A stretch of 64,000 nt of DNA, taken from the NCBI GenBank assembly GCA_910578795.1, contig CAJTSD010000005.1, positions 1 through 64,000 of the forward strand, read 5' to 3'. Within the stretch, counting starts at the first letter, position 1. Each line of letters starts with the position of its first letter. The notes beneath the pieces are model-generated. The model did no database searches. It was not told where the DNA came from and worked only from the letters and a program-made list of their open reading frames with translations. The DNA is from an uncultured Lachnospiraceae bacterium. GTDB lineage: Bacteria; Bacillota; Clostridia; Lachnospirales; Lachnospiraceae. The translations under genes were made by a program, and so were the position numbers. This document shows, piece by piece, positions 33,420 through 40,674 of the stretch.

Positions 33420-33569
33420 CTGTAGAAAAATAACTGACACATCTTGACTTGCCTGTTTCTCCGATTGTGCATGTCAAAAAGCCTCGCCGTAGCCCGTTAC
33501 GCTTACGTTTTTTAACATACACCCTTGAAGAAATATCCTGCGCAGTCTGTATCACTTATTTTCCTACAG
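33420..33569. mobile_element. MITE-like or insertion-sequence remnant, 150 bp
   Basis: The ends are inverted repeats: CTGTAGAAAAATAACTGACAC (33420-33440, 21 positions) and, as the reverse complement of 33549-33569, CTGTAGGAAAATAAGTGATAC; 17 or 18 of 21 positions match. The interior is short and carries no complete transposase, only a minus-strand frame starting next to one end. I see no clear target duplication. The wider gap 33046-33619 also holds the chemoreceptor relic. Confidence 0.4.
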
Positions 33570-33619
33570 CTTCTTACGCAAGTATGAAATAATAGGAAAG
33601 AAAGCAAGAGGGAACGGAT

Positions 33620-34798
33620 TTGAATTATCGCAAAGACCGGTACGGAAATGAAATTTCAATATTAGGTTACGGCTGTATGCGCTTTACGCAGAGCGGCGGA
33701 AAAATCAATATGGAAAAAGCGGAAGCGGAGATTATGGAGGCGTACCGTGCAGGTGTCAATTATTATGATACTGCATACGTTTATCCCGGAAGCGAGGCGG
33801 CGCTCGGAGAAATCCTTGCTAAAAACGGCATCCGCGACAAGGTAAGCATCGCCACAAAGCTTCCCCATTATCTGATTAAGAACGGCGGGAGTATGGAAAA
33901 ATACTTTGTGGAGCAGTTAAGCCGCCTGAAAACGGATTATATTGATTACTACCTGATGCATATGCTCACGGACGTAAAAACATGGGATCGCTTAAAGACA
34001 TTGGGCATTTTGGAATGGCTTGCCGAAAAGAAAGCGAGCGGCGCAATCAAACAAATCGGGTTTTCTTATCACGGAAATGCAGACATGTTCTGCCGTCTGA
34101 TTGATGTTTACGACTGGGATTTTTGCCAAATACAGTATAATTATATGGACGAAAATACGCAGGCGGGCAGGAAAGGCTTGCTCTATGCAAATCAAAAAGG
34201 CATTCCCGTGATTATCATGGAGCCGCTGCGGGGCGGAAAGCTTGTCAGCCGTCTTCCGGAGAAAGCCGTCGAAATTTTTTCCGACTATCCAATTAAGCAG
34301 ACTCCTGCACAGTGGGCGTTTAAGTGGCTTTGGAGCCAGCCGGAGGTGACCTGTGTGCTTTCGGGAATGAATTCGCTGGAAATGGTTCGGGATAATGTTG
34401 CCACGGCGTCCAATGTGAAAATCGGCGAGGTGGGTGAACGCGAAGAGGCAATGCTCAAGCAGGTCGTGCAGGCAATCAATGCAAAAATGAAAGTCGGCTG
34501 TACCGGCTGCGGATACTGTATGCCGTGTCCGCAAAATGTGGACATTCCTGCTGCCTTCTCTGCCTATAATCACAAATATTCCGAGGGAAGTTTTTCCGCG
34601 CTTCAGGAGTATTTTATGTGCACGGCGCTGCGCAAGGATTATTCCGGTGCGTCAAACTGCATTGAATGCGGGAAATGCGAGCTGCACTGTCCACAGCATA
34701 TTGAAATCAGAAAAGAACTGAAAAACGCGAAAAGACATCTTGAAACACCGGTATATAAATTGGGCAGATGGCTTGTAAAGCGTTTGAAAGCGTATTAA
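33620..34798 (+). CDS. Aldo/keto reductase with C-terminal 4Fe-4S ferredoxin-like domain
   Basis: 392 residues. The first 270 form an aldo/keto reductase TIM barrel (ISILGYGCMRF; catalytic Asp/Tyr in AGVNYYDTAYVYPGSE; KLPHYL lysine region). The C-terminal part has eight cysteines in two clusters, C294-C297-C300-C304 (CTGCGYCMPCP) and C347-C350-C353-C357 (CIECGKCELHCP), so two 4Fe-4S centres are likely. This fused type is common in Clostridia, where it may couple ferredoxin to carbonyl or other reductions. Start is TTG 33620 after GAGGGAAC. Confidence 0.92.
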   Translation: MNYRKDRYGNEISILGYGCMRFTQSGGKINMEKAEAEIMEAYRAGVNYYDTAYVYPGSEAALGEILAKNGIRDKVSIATKLPHYLIKNGGSMEKYFVEQLSRLKTDYIDYYLMHMLTDVKTWDRLKTLGILEWLAEKKASGAIKQIGFSYHGNADMFCRLIDVYDWDFCQIQYNYMDENTQAGRKGLLYANQKGIPVIIMEPLRGGKLVSRLPEKAVEIFSDYPIKQTPAQWAFKWLWSQPEVTCVLSGMNSLEMVRDNVATASNVKIGEVGEREEAMLKQVVQAINAKMKVGCTGCGYCMPCPQNVDIPAAFSAYNHKYSEGSFSALQEYFMCTALRKDYSGASNCIECGKCELHCPQHIEIRKELKNAKRHLETPVYKLGRWLVKRLKAY

Positions 34799-34820
34799 AA
34801 GAATGATAAATAGATAGATA

Positions 34821-34849
34821 AAATCTCCTTGATTGATTCAGGGGGATTT
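34821..34849 (+). terminator. Terminator of the aldo/keto reductase gene
   Basis: AAATCTCC (34821-34828) pairs with GGGGATTT (34842-34849) with one wobble, followed by TTTT, 23 bases after the stop codon. Confidence 0.7.
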
Positions 34850-34942
34850 TTTTGTGCGAAAAGAAATTATCTGCAAATTAATGCAATAAAGCCTAAATTG
34901 ATTAAAATGAATAAAATTTTTGAAAAATATATAAAATTAAGT

Positions 34943-34969
34943 TAATTTTGGAAAAACATTAACCGATAT
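34943..34969 (+). promoter_or_regulatory. Possible sigma-28 (flagellar-type) promoter
   Basis: TAATTTTG (34943-34950), 11 bases, ACCGATAT (34962-34969) resembles the flagellar consensus TAAAGTTT-N11-GCCGATAA in 5 and 6 of 8 positions. It lies 170 bases before the coiled-coil protein at 35142. The remaining leader contains a 20-base palindromic stretch (GTAGTTTACATATGTAACTA near 34985) and GC-rich hairpins (about 35047-35090). Confidence 0.35.
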
Positions 34970-35141
34970 AGATAACAAGGGGAGTAGTTTACATATGTAA
35001 CTACCATAAGAAATCAACAAAATTATTCTTATGTTGACTGGAACAAAGCGCGCAAAGCTGCGTGCGGTTGCCCGAAGGGACTTTGACATTTTTTGCCAAA
35101 GGGGTAGTTCACAGCCATTATATAAGGGAAAGGAGTATCCT

Positions 35142-35696
35142 ATGCAGGTAAGAAGTACAAACACCGCACTTTTGAACAGAGCCGCAAGCGCAATCGAGAA
35201 TTCTTATTCCGACGCGCAGGAGAAGCAGGAAGCATTAAGGGGACGTGACGGCGTATTAGAGGAGAATGCGGAAAACGAAGAGCAGTCTGTGATGCTGTCC
35301 ATTTCGGCAGCGGGAAGGAAGCGCAGCGAGCTTTTGGCAAGTCAGGCGGAAAATGAAGGGGACGAAAGTGAATTTTCCAGCGAGGCGGAGCTTGAAGGTA
35401 TGCTCAAAAAGATGGAAGGTCTCTCAAGTCAGATTATAAACGGATATTTTTCGATTTCCGACAGACTGAATTTTAACAATGAAATCCAACGGTTGAACAC
35501 AGAGCTGAATAAATTAAACAGTGACGCGGCAACTGCTACAAAGGAGGACTGTTCACAGCTTTCCAAGAAAATTTCAGACCTTACCAAAATCATCAGTGAC
35601 GCGGCAGTTTACCGTCAGAGCGCAAGAAACGTGTTTATGGTAAACTCAAAGCAGCCCGCAAAGGCTGTGCGCACACAGCTTGATATTGCAATTTAG
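35142..35696 (+). CDS. Hypothetical coiled-coil protein, 184 aa
   Basis: A soluble, mostly helical protein (MQVRSTNTALLNRAASAIEN at the start; heptad-like region FSISDRLNFNNEIQRLNTEL). The latter wording resembles the D1 helices of flagellins (SDR...I..E...L..E), and the N-terminal Ser/Asn/Thr-rich opening is also in that style, but conserved flagellin ends are absent. I chose ATG 35142 with AAAGGAG 8 bases before; the longer frame from 35031 runs through leader hairpins. Terminator at 35703. A flagellum-linked role is a weak inference helped by the sigma-28-like promoter. Confidence 0.6.
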   Translation: MQVRSTNTALLNRAASAIENSYSDAQEKQEALRGRDGVLEENAENEEQSVMLSISAAGRKRSELLASQAENEGDESEFSSEAELEGMLKKMEGLSSQIINGYFSISDRLNFNNEIQRLNTELNKLNSDAATATKEDCSQLSKKISDLTKIISDAAVYRQSARNVFMVNSKQPAKAVRTQLDIAI

Positions 35697-35702
35697 AGGA
35701 CA

Positions 35703-35727
35703 GGCGCTTTGCGAAGCGCCTTCCTTT
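35703..35727 (+). terminator. Terminator after the coiled-coil protein gene
   Basis: GGCGCTT (35703-35709) and AAGCGCC (35714-35720) with loop TGCG, followed by TTCCTTT. Confidence 0.65.
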
Positions 35728-35775
35728 GTCTGCCATAGGCAATTCATGATAGTTTGGCGAAAAATGGGGTAGCGT

Positions 35776-36024
35776 ATGAGACAAATGGATTTTAAAATGG
35801 AGCGTCCGGGACAGGTAAAGGAAGGCGATGTTGTCACTGTCACAGAGGGCGTTCTTCCAAGTAATTATTATTATACGATTAATCCGGCAGTGGCAATGTC
35901 CGGAAACATTCCGTTCAATGAACGGCTGCAGTCGCAAAGCGGCACGGTTGTCTCGATTGAGGAGAATGAAAGAGGCTACTACGTCATTGTCGAGTTTGAT
36001 GAGCCGCCGGTCAAGCCGGATTGA
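35776..36024 (+). CDS. Conserved hypothetical protein, 82 aa
   Basis: A small beta-rich protein: MERPGQVKEGDVVTVTEGVL, SGTVVSIEENERGYYVIVEF. The pattern (extended strands, GTV, then YYVIVEFDE) suggests an SH3- or KOW-like small barrel that might bind RNA or another protein, but I do not recognise the family. It lies 33 bases before ridA on the same strand and is likely in one transcript with it. Confidence 0.65.
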   Translation: MRQMDFKMERPGQVKEGDVVTVTEGVLPSNYYYTINPAVAMSGNIPFNERLQSQSGTVVSIEENERGYYVIVEFDEPPVKPD

Positions 36025-36057
36025 CATAAATATATCGAAAGGAGCTAAGATACCAGT

Positions 36058-36435
36058 ATGAAAAAAATAAGTACAGATAAGGCGCCGGCAGCAATCGGGC
36101 CGTATTCACAGGCAATTATTGCAGGAGATGTTCTCTATGCATCGGGACAGATTCCCATTAACCCTGCTACGGGAACCGTGGAGGCAGAAGGCATCACGCA
36201 GCAGGCAGAGCAATCAATGAAGAACGTCGGAGAAATTTTAAAGGCAGCAGGAGCTTCCTATGACAATGTGGTAAAGACAACCTGTTTTTTGGCGGACATT
36301 GCGGATTTTGCAGCGTTTAATGAAGTATACGCAAAATACTTTACACAAAATCCCGCAAGAAGCTGTGTAGCGGTTAAGGACTTGCCAAAGGGCGTGCTCT
36401 GCGAGGTGGAAGTCATCGCATATTTGGGCGCGTAG
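36058..36435 (+). CDS. ridA: RidA family reactive enamine/imine deaminase
   Basis: 125 residues, normal length. The family signature is present: AIGPYSQAIIAGDVLYASGQ near the N-terminus, then VVKTTCFLADIADF and NPARSCVAVKDLPKG, which includes the Arg that holds the substrate carboxylate, and the Glu in CEVEVIAY. RidA hydrolyses 2-aminoacrylate and related reactive enamines released by PLP enzymes, protecting other enzymes. It acts as a trimer in the cytoplasm. GAAAGGAGC precedes the ATG. Shikimate kinase follows after 18 bases. Confidence 0.95.
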   Translation: MKKISTDKAPAAIGPYSQAIIAGDVLYASGQIPINPATGTVEAEGITQQAEQSMKNVGEILKAAGASYDNVVKTTCFLADIADFAAFNEVYAKYFTQNPARSCVAVKDLPKGVLCEVEVIAYLGA

Positions 36436-36453
36436 GACAGTAGGAGTGATAAT

Positions 36454-36957
36454 TTGAGAAAGAAAAGCATTGTACTAATCGGAATGCCCGGAGTCGGAAA
36501 GAGCACGATTGGCGTGGTGCTTGCAAAGAACTTGGGCATTTCGTTTATTGATTCCGACTTAGTGATACAGGAGCGCGAGGAGAAAAAGCTCCACGAGATT
36601 ATAGAAGAGCGCGGTTTAGAGGGCTTTTTGGATATAGAGGGAAACGTGAATGCTTCATTGAATCCAAAGGCGGCAGTGATTGCCACGGGCGGAAGCGCAG
36701 TTTACAGAGAGGAAGCGATGCGGCATCTGTCAGAGTTTGCGACAATCTGTTATCTGCGGCTTTCTTACGAGAGCATTTGTGAAAGACTGGGAAACTTTGA
36801 AGAGCGCGGCGTGGTGCTTCGGGAGAGTCAAAGTCTTGGGGAGCTGTACGACGAGCGTACGCCTTTATATGAACAGTATTCCCATATGACGGTTGACTGC
36901 GAAGGAAAAAATATAAGGGAAATTGTTTTTGAAATTGCAAAGCGCATAAAATCATAA
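36454..36957 (+). CDS. aroK: Shikimate kinase
   Basis: 167 residues. P-loop GMPGVGKST (about 9-17), the substrate Asp in FIDSDLVIQ, and ATGGSAVYREEAM correspond to the ATP site, shikimate-binding DxD and GG motifs of shikimate kinase. The lid region has ERGVVLRESQSLGELYDERTPLYEQYS, as usual for the ADP-binding Arg before the final helix. It phosphorylates shikimate in aromatic amino acid synthesis. No other aro gene is near. Start is TTG 36454 with AGGAGTGAT upstream. A non-canonical small-molecule kinase cannot be excluded. Confidence 0.85.
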   Translation: MRKKSIVLIGMPGVGKSTIGVVLAKNLGISFIDSDLVIQEREEKKLHEIIEERGLEGFLDIEGNVNASLNPKAAVIATGGSAVYREEAMRHLSEFATICYLRLSYESICERLGNFEERGVVLRESQSLGELYDERTPLYEQYSHMTVDCEGKNIREIVFEIAKRIKS

Positions 36958-37001
36958 AAAATCCGCATACTGTTTTTAAAAAGAAAGGATTGTGGATTTT
37001 T

Positions 37002-37364
37002 ATGATGGATTATATCAATGCATTTTGGGTAGGCGGTCTGATTTGCGCCTTGGCACAAATCCTTCTTGACCGCACAAAGATGCTGCCGGGACGCGTAATG
37101 GTGCTTTTGGTATGCTTGGGGGCAGTGATTAGTTTTTTCGGTCTTTACGAGCCGTTTGCCGAGTATGCCGGAGCCGGGGCAAATGTTCCGCTTTTGGGGT
37201 ATGGCAATATATTGATGAAGGGAATTAAGGAAGCCGTTGATACGGACGGATTTATCGGACTTTTTAAGGGCGGTTTTACAAACGGAGCCGTAGGCTGCAG
37301 TGCAGCGCTGATTTTCGGATACCTTGCGAGCCTGATTTTTCAATCCAAGACAATAAAGGCGTAA
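37002..37364 (+). CDS. spoVAE: Stage V sporulation protein AE (SpoVAE/SpoVAEb)
   Basis: A 120-residue membrane protein matching SpoVAE: DYINAFWVGGLICALAQILL, then GAGANVPLLGYGNILMKGIK and GFIGLFKGGFTNGAVGCSAA, with three to four helices. SpoVA proteins form the dipicolinate channel of the spore inner membrane. Here the gene is alone, without spoVAC and spoVAD beside it, as can occur in Lachnospiraceae. It implies a sporulating ancestor; whether the organism still sporulates cannot be told. ATG 37002 or 37005 could be the start. Confidence 0.85.
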   Translation: MMDYINAFWVGGLICALAQILLDRTKMLPGRVMVLLVCLGAVISFFGLYEPFAEYAGAGANVPLLGYGNILMKGIKEAVDTDGFIGLFKGGFTNGAVGCSAALIFGYLASLIFQSKTIKA

Positions 37365-37482
37365 AGTATTTCAAAATTGCAACCGTTCAGCCATGCCATT
37401 CATAAGTCGCTAGAATGTACATTTTCACCAATAATCTTTAGTATTTGCCAGCGGCTTATTTCATGACGGGCGTCTGCCCTAT

Positions 37483-37547
37483 AGAATTAATTGTACAAAT
37501 TGCCCTTAGTGAGCAAGATCCCACGTACAATTTGTACAATCAATTCT
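37483..37547. repeat. 20-bp inverted repeat
   Basis: AGAATTAATTGTACAAATTG (37483-37502) and its near-perfect inverse at 37528-37547 (one mismatch, a G-U pair if read from the minus strand). No T tract follows on either side, so it is not a typical terminator even though it lies between the ends of two convergent genes. Confidence 0.55.
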
Positions 37548-37561
37548 GCATGGCTGAACTG

Positions 37562-38050
37562 TTACTCAAAATCAATATTCAGCCCGCTAAACATACGGCG
37601 GACATAGGAATCCCAAAGCTTTTCGGCGCTTTTGTCCATAAGAAAAGCGCTGTAGGCGTATCCTGTCACGCACACGACATGTCCGTTGTCGTAACGGATA
37701 TTGAGCGCAAGAGCGCGGATCAGATTAGCGGCGACTCCGCATTCGGGGTCTGCTGCTATTTTTTCTACCAGCGCGTCGGGGGCATGAAGTACGACTTTAA
37801 AGGAGACCGGTGTCTTTTTTCCTTTTATAAGCTGAAAGCAGAACGGGCGGATATCCCGCCAAAGGGAAAATTCACAGGTCTGTTCCGAAAGCTCGTCGGA
37901 AGTATAAAAATCCTTTACAATGTGCCCGTCAATGTGGAAGGTGTTAAACGTGGTAACAGCCGCTTCCTCCAATAAAAACGCGTCGAAGCATTCTGACGCA
38001 AGCAGCGCGTTCATTATCTGTTTCGTAACTCTTATCTGCAATGAAATCAT
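37562..38050 (-). CDS. DUF5721 family protein
   Basis: 162 residues, cytoplasmic. It has the features of the DUF5721 proteins of Lachnospiraceae: an opening helix (LQIRVTKQIMNALLASECFD), then EAAVTTFNTFHIDGHIVKDF, SLWRDIRPFCFQLIKGKKTP and NIRYDNGHVVCVTGYAYSAF near the end. The role of this family is unknown; the fold looks alpha/beta with a metal-free core. It is convergent with spoVAE and divergent from degV. Confidence 0.75.
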   Translation of the reverse strand: MISLQIRVTKQIMNALLASECFDAFLLEEAAVTTFNTFHIDGHIVKDFYTSDELSEQTCEFSLWRDIRPFCFQLIKGKKTPVSFKVVLHAPDALVEKIAADPECGVAANLIRALALNIRYDNGHVVCVTGYAYSAFLMDKSAEKLWDSYVRRMFSGLNIDFE

Positions 38051-38231
38051 GAAATAAAAAAACCTCTCTTATACAAATATTATTATGCATACCATAATGT
38101 TCCGTACATAACTCCCAGTATACATTTTTCTATAAAAAACTTCAAGAAAACGTTAAAAAACTCTTTTCAAACAAACATATCTATGATAACATGATACATA
38201 GTTATTAAAACTAGATTAAGTGGTTAAAAGG

Positions 38232-38264
38232 ATAGTAAACGTCAATATTTTTACCGTTTGCTAT
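38232..38264. promoter_or_regulatory. Palindromic site overlapping the degV promoter
   Basis: ATAGTAAACG (38232-38241) and CGTTTGCTAT (38255-38264) are inverted with 9 of 10 matches, and the right arm runs into TATAAA (38262-38267), a likely -10 box. This could be an operator or a 5' hairpin for degV. The gap 38051-38231 is AT-rich without other signals. Confidence 0.4.
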
Positions 38265-38289
38265 AAAATGATAGATGGCGAGGTATCAA

Positions 38290-39129
38290 ATGAGTTATAA
38301 AATCGTAGTGGACAGTTGTTGTGAATTACCTGAAAAATTGAAAAAGGACCCGCGTTTTGAGAGTGTTCCGCTGACATTAATTGTAGGGGACAGCTACGAA
38401 CAACCCGATGATGAAACCTTTAATCAAAGAGAATTCTTAGACGTTGTTGCGGCGTGTCCGACATGCCCGAAATCGGCATGTCCGTCACCGGAGCGTTATT
38501 TGGAGGCATATAGAACAGAAGCGGAGCACGTTTATGCGGTGACGCTTTCCTCACAGCTAAGCGGCAGCTATAACAGCGCGGTACTTGGAAAGAACCTGTA
38601 TCATGATGCGTACGGGGAAAAAGATATTTACGTGGTGGACTCGCGTTCCGCCTCCTGCGGAGAAACACAGCTTGCGTATAAAATCATGGAGTATGAGGAA
38701 GCAGGGCTTTCTTTTGCTGAAATTACGGAAAAAATCGAGCAGTATGTCAGGGAAATGAACACGTATTTTGTGCTTGAAAATTTGGAAACCCTGCGCAAGA
38801 ACGGCAGACTCTCAAGAGTAAAGGCGTTTGTGGCGTCAACGCTCAACATCAAGCCGCTGATGGGTGCGGATAATGGCAGCATTATTCAGTTAGGGCAGGG
38901 TATCGGTATGAAAAAGACGCTTGCAAAGCTTGTCGACGCGGCAGTAAGCAATGCAAAAGATGCACAGACAAGACGTCTGATGATTACACACTGCAATAAT
39001 CCTTCGGGAGCGGAGAGTGTGCGCAAAAATATTGAAGAGCGGTTAAACGTCAAGGAAGTCGTGATTATGGACACCGCCGGCATCAGCAGTATGTACGCAA
39101 ACGACGGCGGCGTTATTGTCACGCTTTGA
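38290..39129 (+). CDS. DegV family fatty-acid-binding protein
   Basis: 279 residues. Typical DegV segments: YKIVVDSCCELPEKL at the start, CPSPERYLEAY, VTLSSQLSGSYNSAV and VVDSRSASCGETQLAY. DegV/FakB proteins bind a fatty acid and present it to the kinase FakA for phosphorylation. The Ser-rich motif SSQLSGSY holds the carboxylate contacts. FakA is not in this window. Start ATG 38290 is preferred (GAGGT 6 bases before) over ATG 38275. Confidence 0.9.
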   Translation: MSYKIVVDSCCELPEKLKKDPRFESVPLTLIVGDSYEQPDDETFNQREFLDVVAACPTCPKSACPSPERYLEAYRTEAEHVYAVTLSSQLSGSYNSAVLGKNLYHDAYGEKDIYVVDSRSASCGETQLAYKIMEYEEAGLSFAEITEKIEQYVREMNTYFVLENLETLRKNGRLSRVKAFVASTLNIKPLMGADNGSIIQLGQGIGMKKTLAKLVDAAVSNAKDAQTRRLMITHCNNPSGAESVRKNIEERLNVKEVVIMDTAGISSMYANDGGVIVTL

Positions 39130-39145
39130 GTGTATTAGCTGGTAT

Positions 39146-39276
39146 CTGTTTAGTACAGCACTGCGCACTTGCTGCGAAGTGCGTGAGAAAGCGTAAATTA
39201 TGCCATGCATCAAGCCTCCACGAAGTGGATTTGCATGGCTTGATGCTCGTAACTATGAAGGTACTGAATAGTTACG
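39146..39276. repeat. Structured intergenic element, copy 1 (131 bp)
   Basis: Outer arms CTGTTTAGTAC (39146-39156) and GTACTGAATAG (39261-39271) pair over all 11 positions with two G-U pairs. Inside are CGCACTT/AAGTGCG (39164-39183), GCATCAAGCC/GGCTTGATGC (39207-39246) with TCCAC-gaa-GTGGA nested, and CGTAACTA/TAGTTACG (39248-39276), whose right arm overlaps the outer right arm so only one of the two can form. It lies between convergent degV and the LytTR gene. Confidence 0.85.
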
Positions 39277-39990
39277 TTAACTGAATTTATCCATATCTTC
39301 TTTCAAAAACTTAAATTCACGGTACCGCAGCGGTGAAATGCGTAGTTGGACATAGCTTTGCATAATCAGGCTAAGCGGCATAACGGCAGAAACAAACTTA
39401 AAGTTTGCAATGCCGTTTTTATTTACGCGTTCAAACTCCTCATACGGCTTCAAAAGCTGCTTTAACTGCGTAATGTCCTCGTCAATATCAATGCGGGTAT
39501 TGTCAAGCAGGTGGAGCGCGGTTTTCCCTTTATCCAAAATCGCGTACTCAATCTCGTCCTTTGGCACATGCATTGCCATACCGTTCTGATGAATGGTGAT
39601 TGTCGCAATAAAGCCCCGCACATTTTCGTCGCCAAGCGCTAAAAACTGCGGAAGCGGCTCAGGGATATAGGGCTTTTTTGCGTGCACCACAAAGTCGGGA
39701 AGATTTGGGATTTGCGTATAATCAATTTTAGAGGAATATAAAACAAGGGGCGCACTGTAATGCATTGCCACCAGCTCCCCGATAATATATTCCACGGTCC
39801 CCCTCTCGAGACACATGTCCATAAAAATCAGATTGTATTTTAAGGGATTAATCAGAAAATGGTTTTTATCACCATAGGAATCCACATACAAAACGTTTGG
39901 AGTGCCCCTGCGCTTGTCCGATTCGCGCGACAGCAGGCGCTCAAGATGCTTTCTGTCAGCTACATTATCATCACATATTGCAACGTGCAT
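39277..39990 (-). CDS. LytTR-type response regulator
   Basis: 237 residues. The N-terminal receiver begins MHVAICDDNVADRKHLERLL with the acidic pair DD and the likely phosphorylated Asp in YNLIFMDMCLERG. The C-terminal 100 residues (ATITIHQNGMAMHVPKDEIE, YAILDKGKTALHLLDNT, EEFERVNKNGIANFKFV) fit a LytTR DNA-binding domain. The receiver is unusual in its second half (VLYSSKIDYTQIPNLPDF), with the usual Lys less clear. No sensor kinase is adjacent. It may regulate a peptide- or stress-controlled function. Confidence 0.8.
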   Translation of the reverse strand: MHVAICDDNVADRKHLERLLSRESDKRRGTPNVLYVDSYGDKNHFLINPLKYNLIFMDMCLERGTVEYIIGELVAMHYSAPLVLYSSKIDYTQIPNLPDFVVHAKKPYIPEPLPQFLALGDENVRGFIATITIHQNGMAMHVPKDEIEYAILDKGKTALHLLDNTRIDIDEDITQLKQLLKPYEEFERVNKNGIANFKFVSAVMPLSLIMQSYVQLRISPLRYREFKFLKEDMDKFS

Positions 39991-40034
39991 AATTCATTAC
40001 ACCTCTTTTAAACGCTTCATTTTATTTCATTGGT

Positions 40035-40298
40035 TCAGGCTAATTTTTGGAGCTTCTCACTGTGCTCCGATACGACTTTTTTCAGAATGTCAACATCGGT
40101 CTGGATTGCGTCAAGCTGATTAATGCCGCTTGCGTACCTGTGGTATGTTGACGTGTAACAGGACTCAATTGTGTTTAATCTTGGCAGTACGTCATTTTCG
40201 AGCAGAAGCCGCATATCCCGGACCTCCTGCTTTAACGGTTCCACCTGAGCTTGCACAACATTAGAGATTGCAAGTAAATCTTCATTGGATAATGCCAT
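40035..40298 (-). CDS. Hypothetical coiled-coil protein, 87 aa
   Basis: A small helical protein (ALSNEDLLAISNVVQAQVEP, then LKQEVRDMRLLLENDVLPRL and LDAIQTDVDILKKVVSEHSE) with clear heptad spacing. Similar small proteins of Clostridia have unknown roles. ATG 40298 is chosen with GAAGAAGGGG about 6 bases before; the longer frame to 40355 has no start signal. It is 44 bases upstream of the LytTR gene on the same strand and may be co-transcribed. Confidence 0.65.
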   Translation of the reverse strand: MALSNEDLLAISNVVQAQVEPLKQEVRDMRLLLENDVLPRLNTIESCYTSTYHRYASGINQLDAIQTDVDILKKVVSEHSEKLQKLA

Positions 40299-40359
40299 TT
40301 TGCACCCCTTCTTCCTGTTACCGCCCATTATAGCATATCTGCAACACAAAGTCAAAATA

Positions 40360-40404
40360 ACTCTCCATTACATTTTCACATAATGGAAAACTGTAATGGA
40401 GAGT
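40360..40404 (-). terminator. Terminator of the argG-DUF1294 operon
   Basis: ACTCTCCATTACA (40360-40372) and TGTAATGGAGAGT (40392-40404) form a perfect 13-bp stem; on the minus strand it is followed by TTATTTTG. The right arm lies within the last codons of the DUF1294 gene. Confidence 0.75.
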
Positions 40405-40669
40405 TTGCAATACAAAATACCAGCGCCACCTGCAAAATCAGGATCAGCGGCAGTCCGTACACGAAATACCAGTGCCGTGTCTTATGGTGAAACACCCGCA
40501 TACCGATAATCGTGCCGACGCTGCCTCCAATCAGGGCAATGACAAAAAAGGTGTACTCCGGAATCCGCCAAAGCTTTTTCACCGCCTTGTGCTTGTCAAT
40601 GCCCATCATCGCAAAGCCAATCAGGTTCATCAGCGCCAAATATCCTGCAATAATACTAATCACAACCAT
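40376..40669 (-). CDS. DUF1294 family membrane protein
   Basis: 97 residues with three to four helices and the family signature: YLALMNLIGFAMMGIDKHKA (Asp-Lys-x-x-A), WRIPEYTFFVIALIGGSVG and a HHKTRHWYF motif. DUF1294 proteins are small inner-membrane proteins without known function. It begins 5 bases after argG on the same strand, so the two form an operon ended by the terminator at 40360-40404. Confidence 0.88.
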   Translation of the reverse strand: MVVISIIAGYLALMNLIGFAMMGIDKHKAVKKLWRIPEYTFFVIALIGGSVGTIIGMRVFHHKTRHWYFVYGLPLILILQVALVFCIANSPLQFSIM

Positions 40670-40674
40670 AGAAA

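Noticed and set aside
33226..33555. Minus-strand frame of 109 codons near the inverted-repeat element
   Set aside because: It crosses the chemoreceptor relic and the element; only its first part could be transposase-derived and nothing identifiable is present, so I list only the element.
35031..35141. N-terminal extension of the coiled-coil protein from ATG 35031
   Set aside because: It runs through GC-rich leader hairpins and has a composition unlike the rest; the start at 35142 has a good ribosome site.
36828..37343. Minus-strand frame of 171 codons over aroK and spoVAE
   Set aside because: Both plus-strand genes are well supported; the frame is their shadow.
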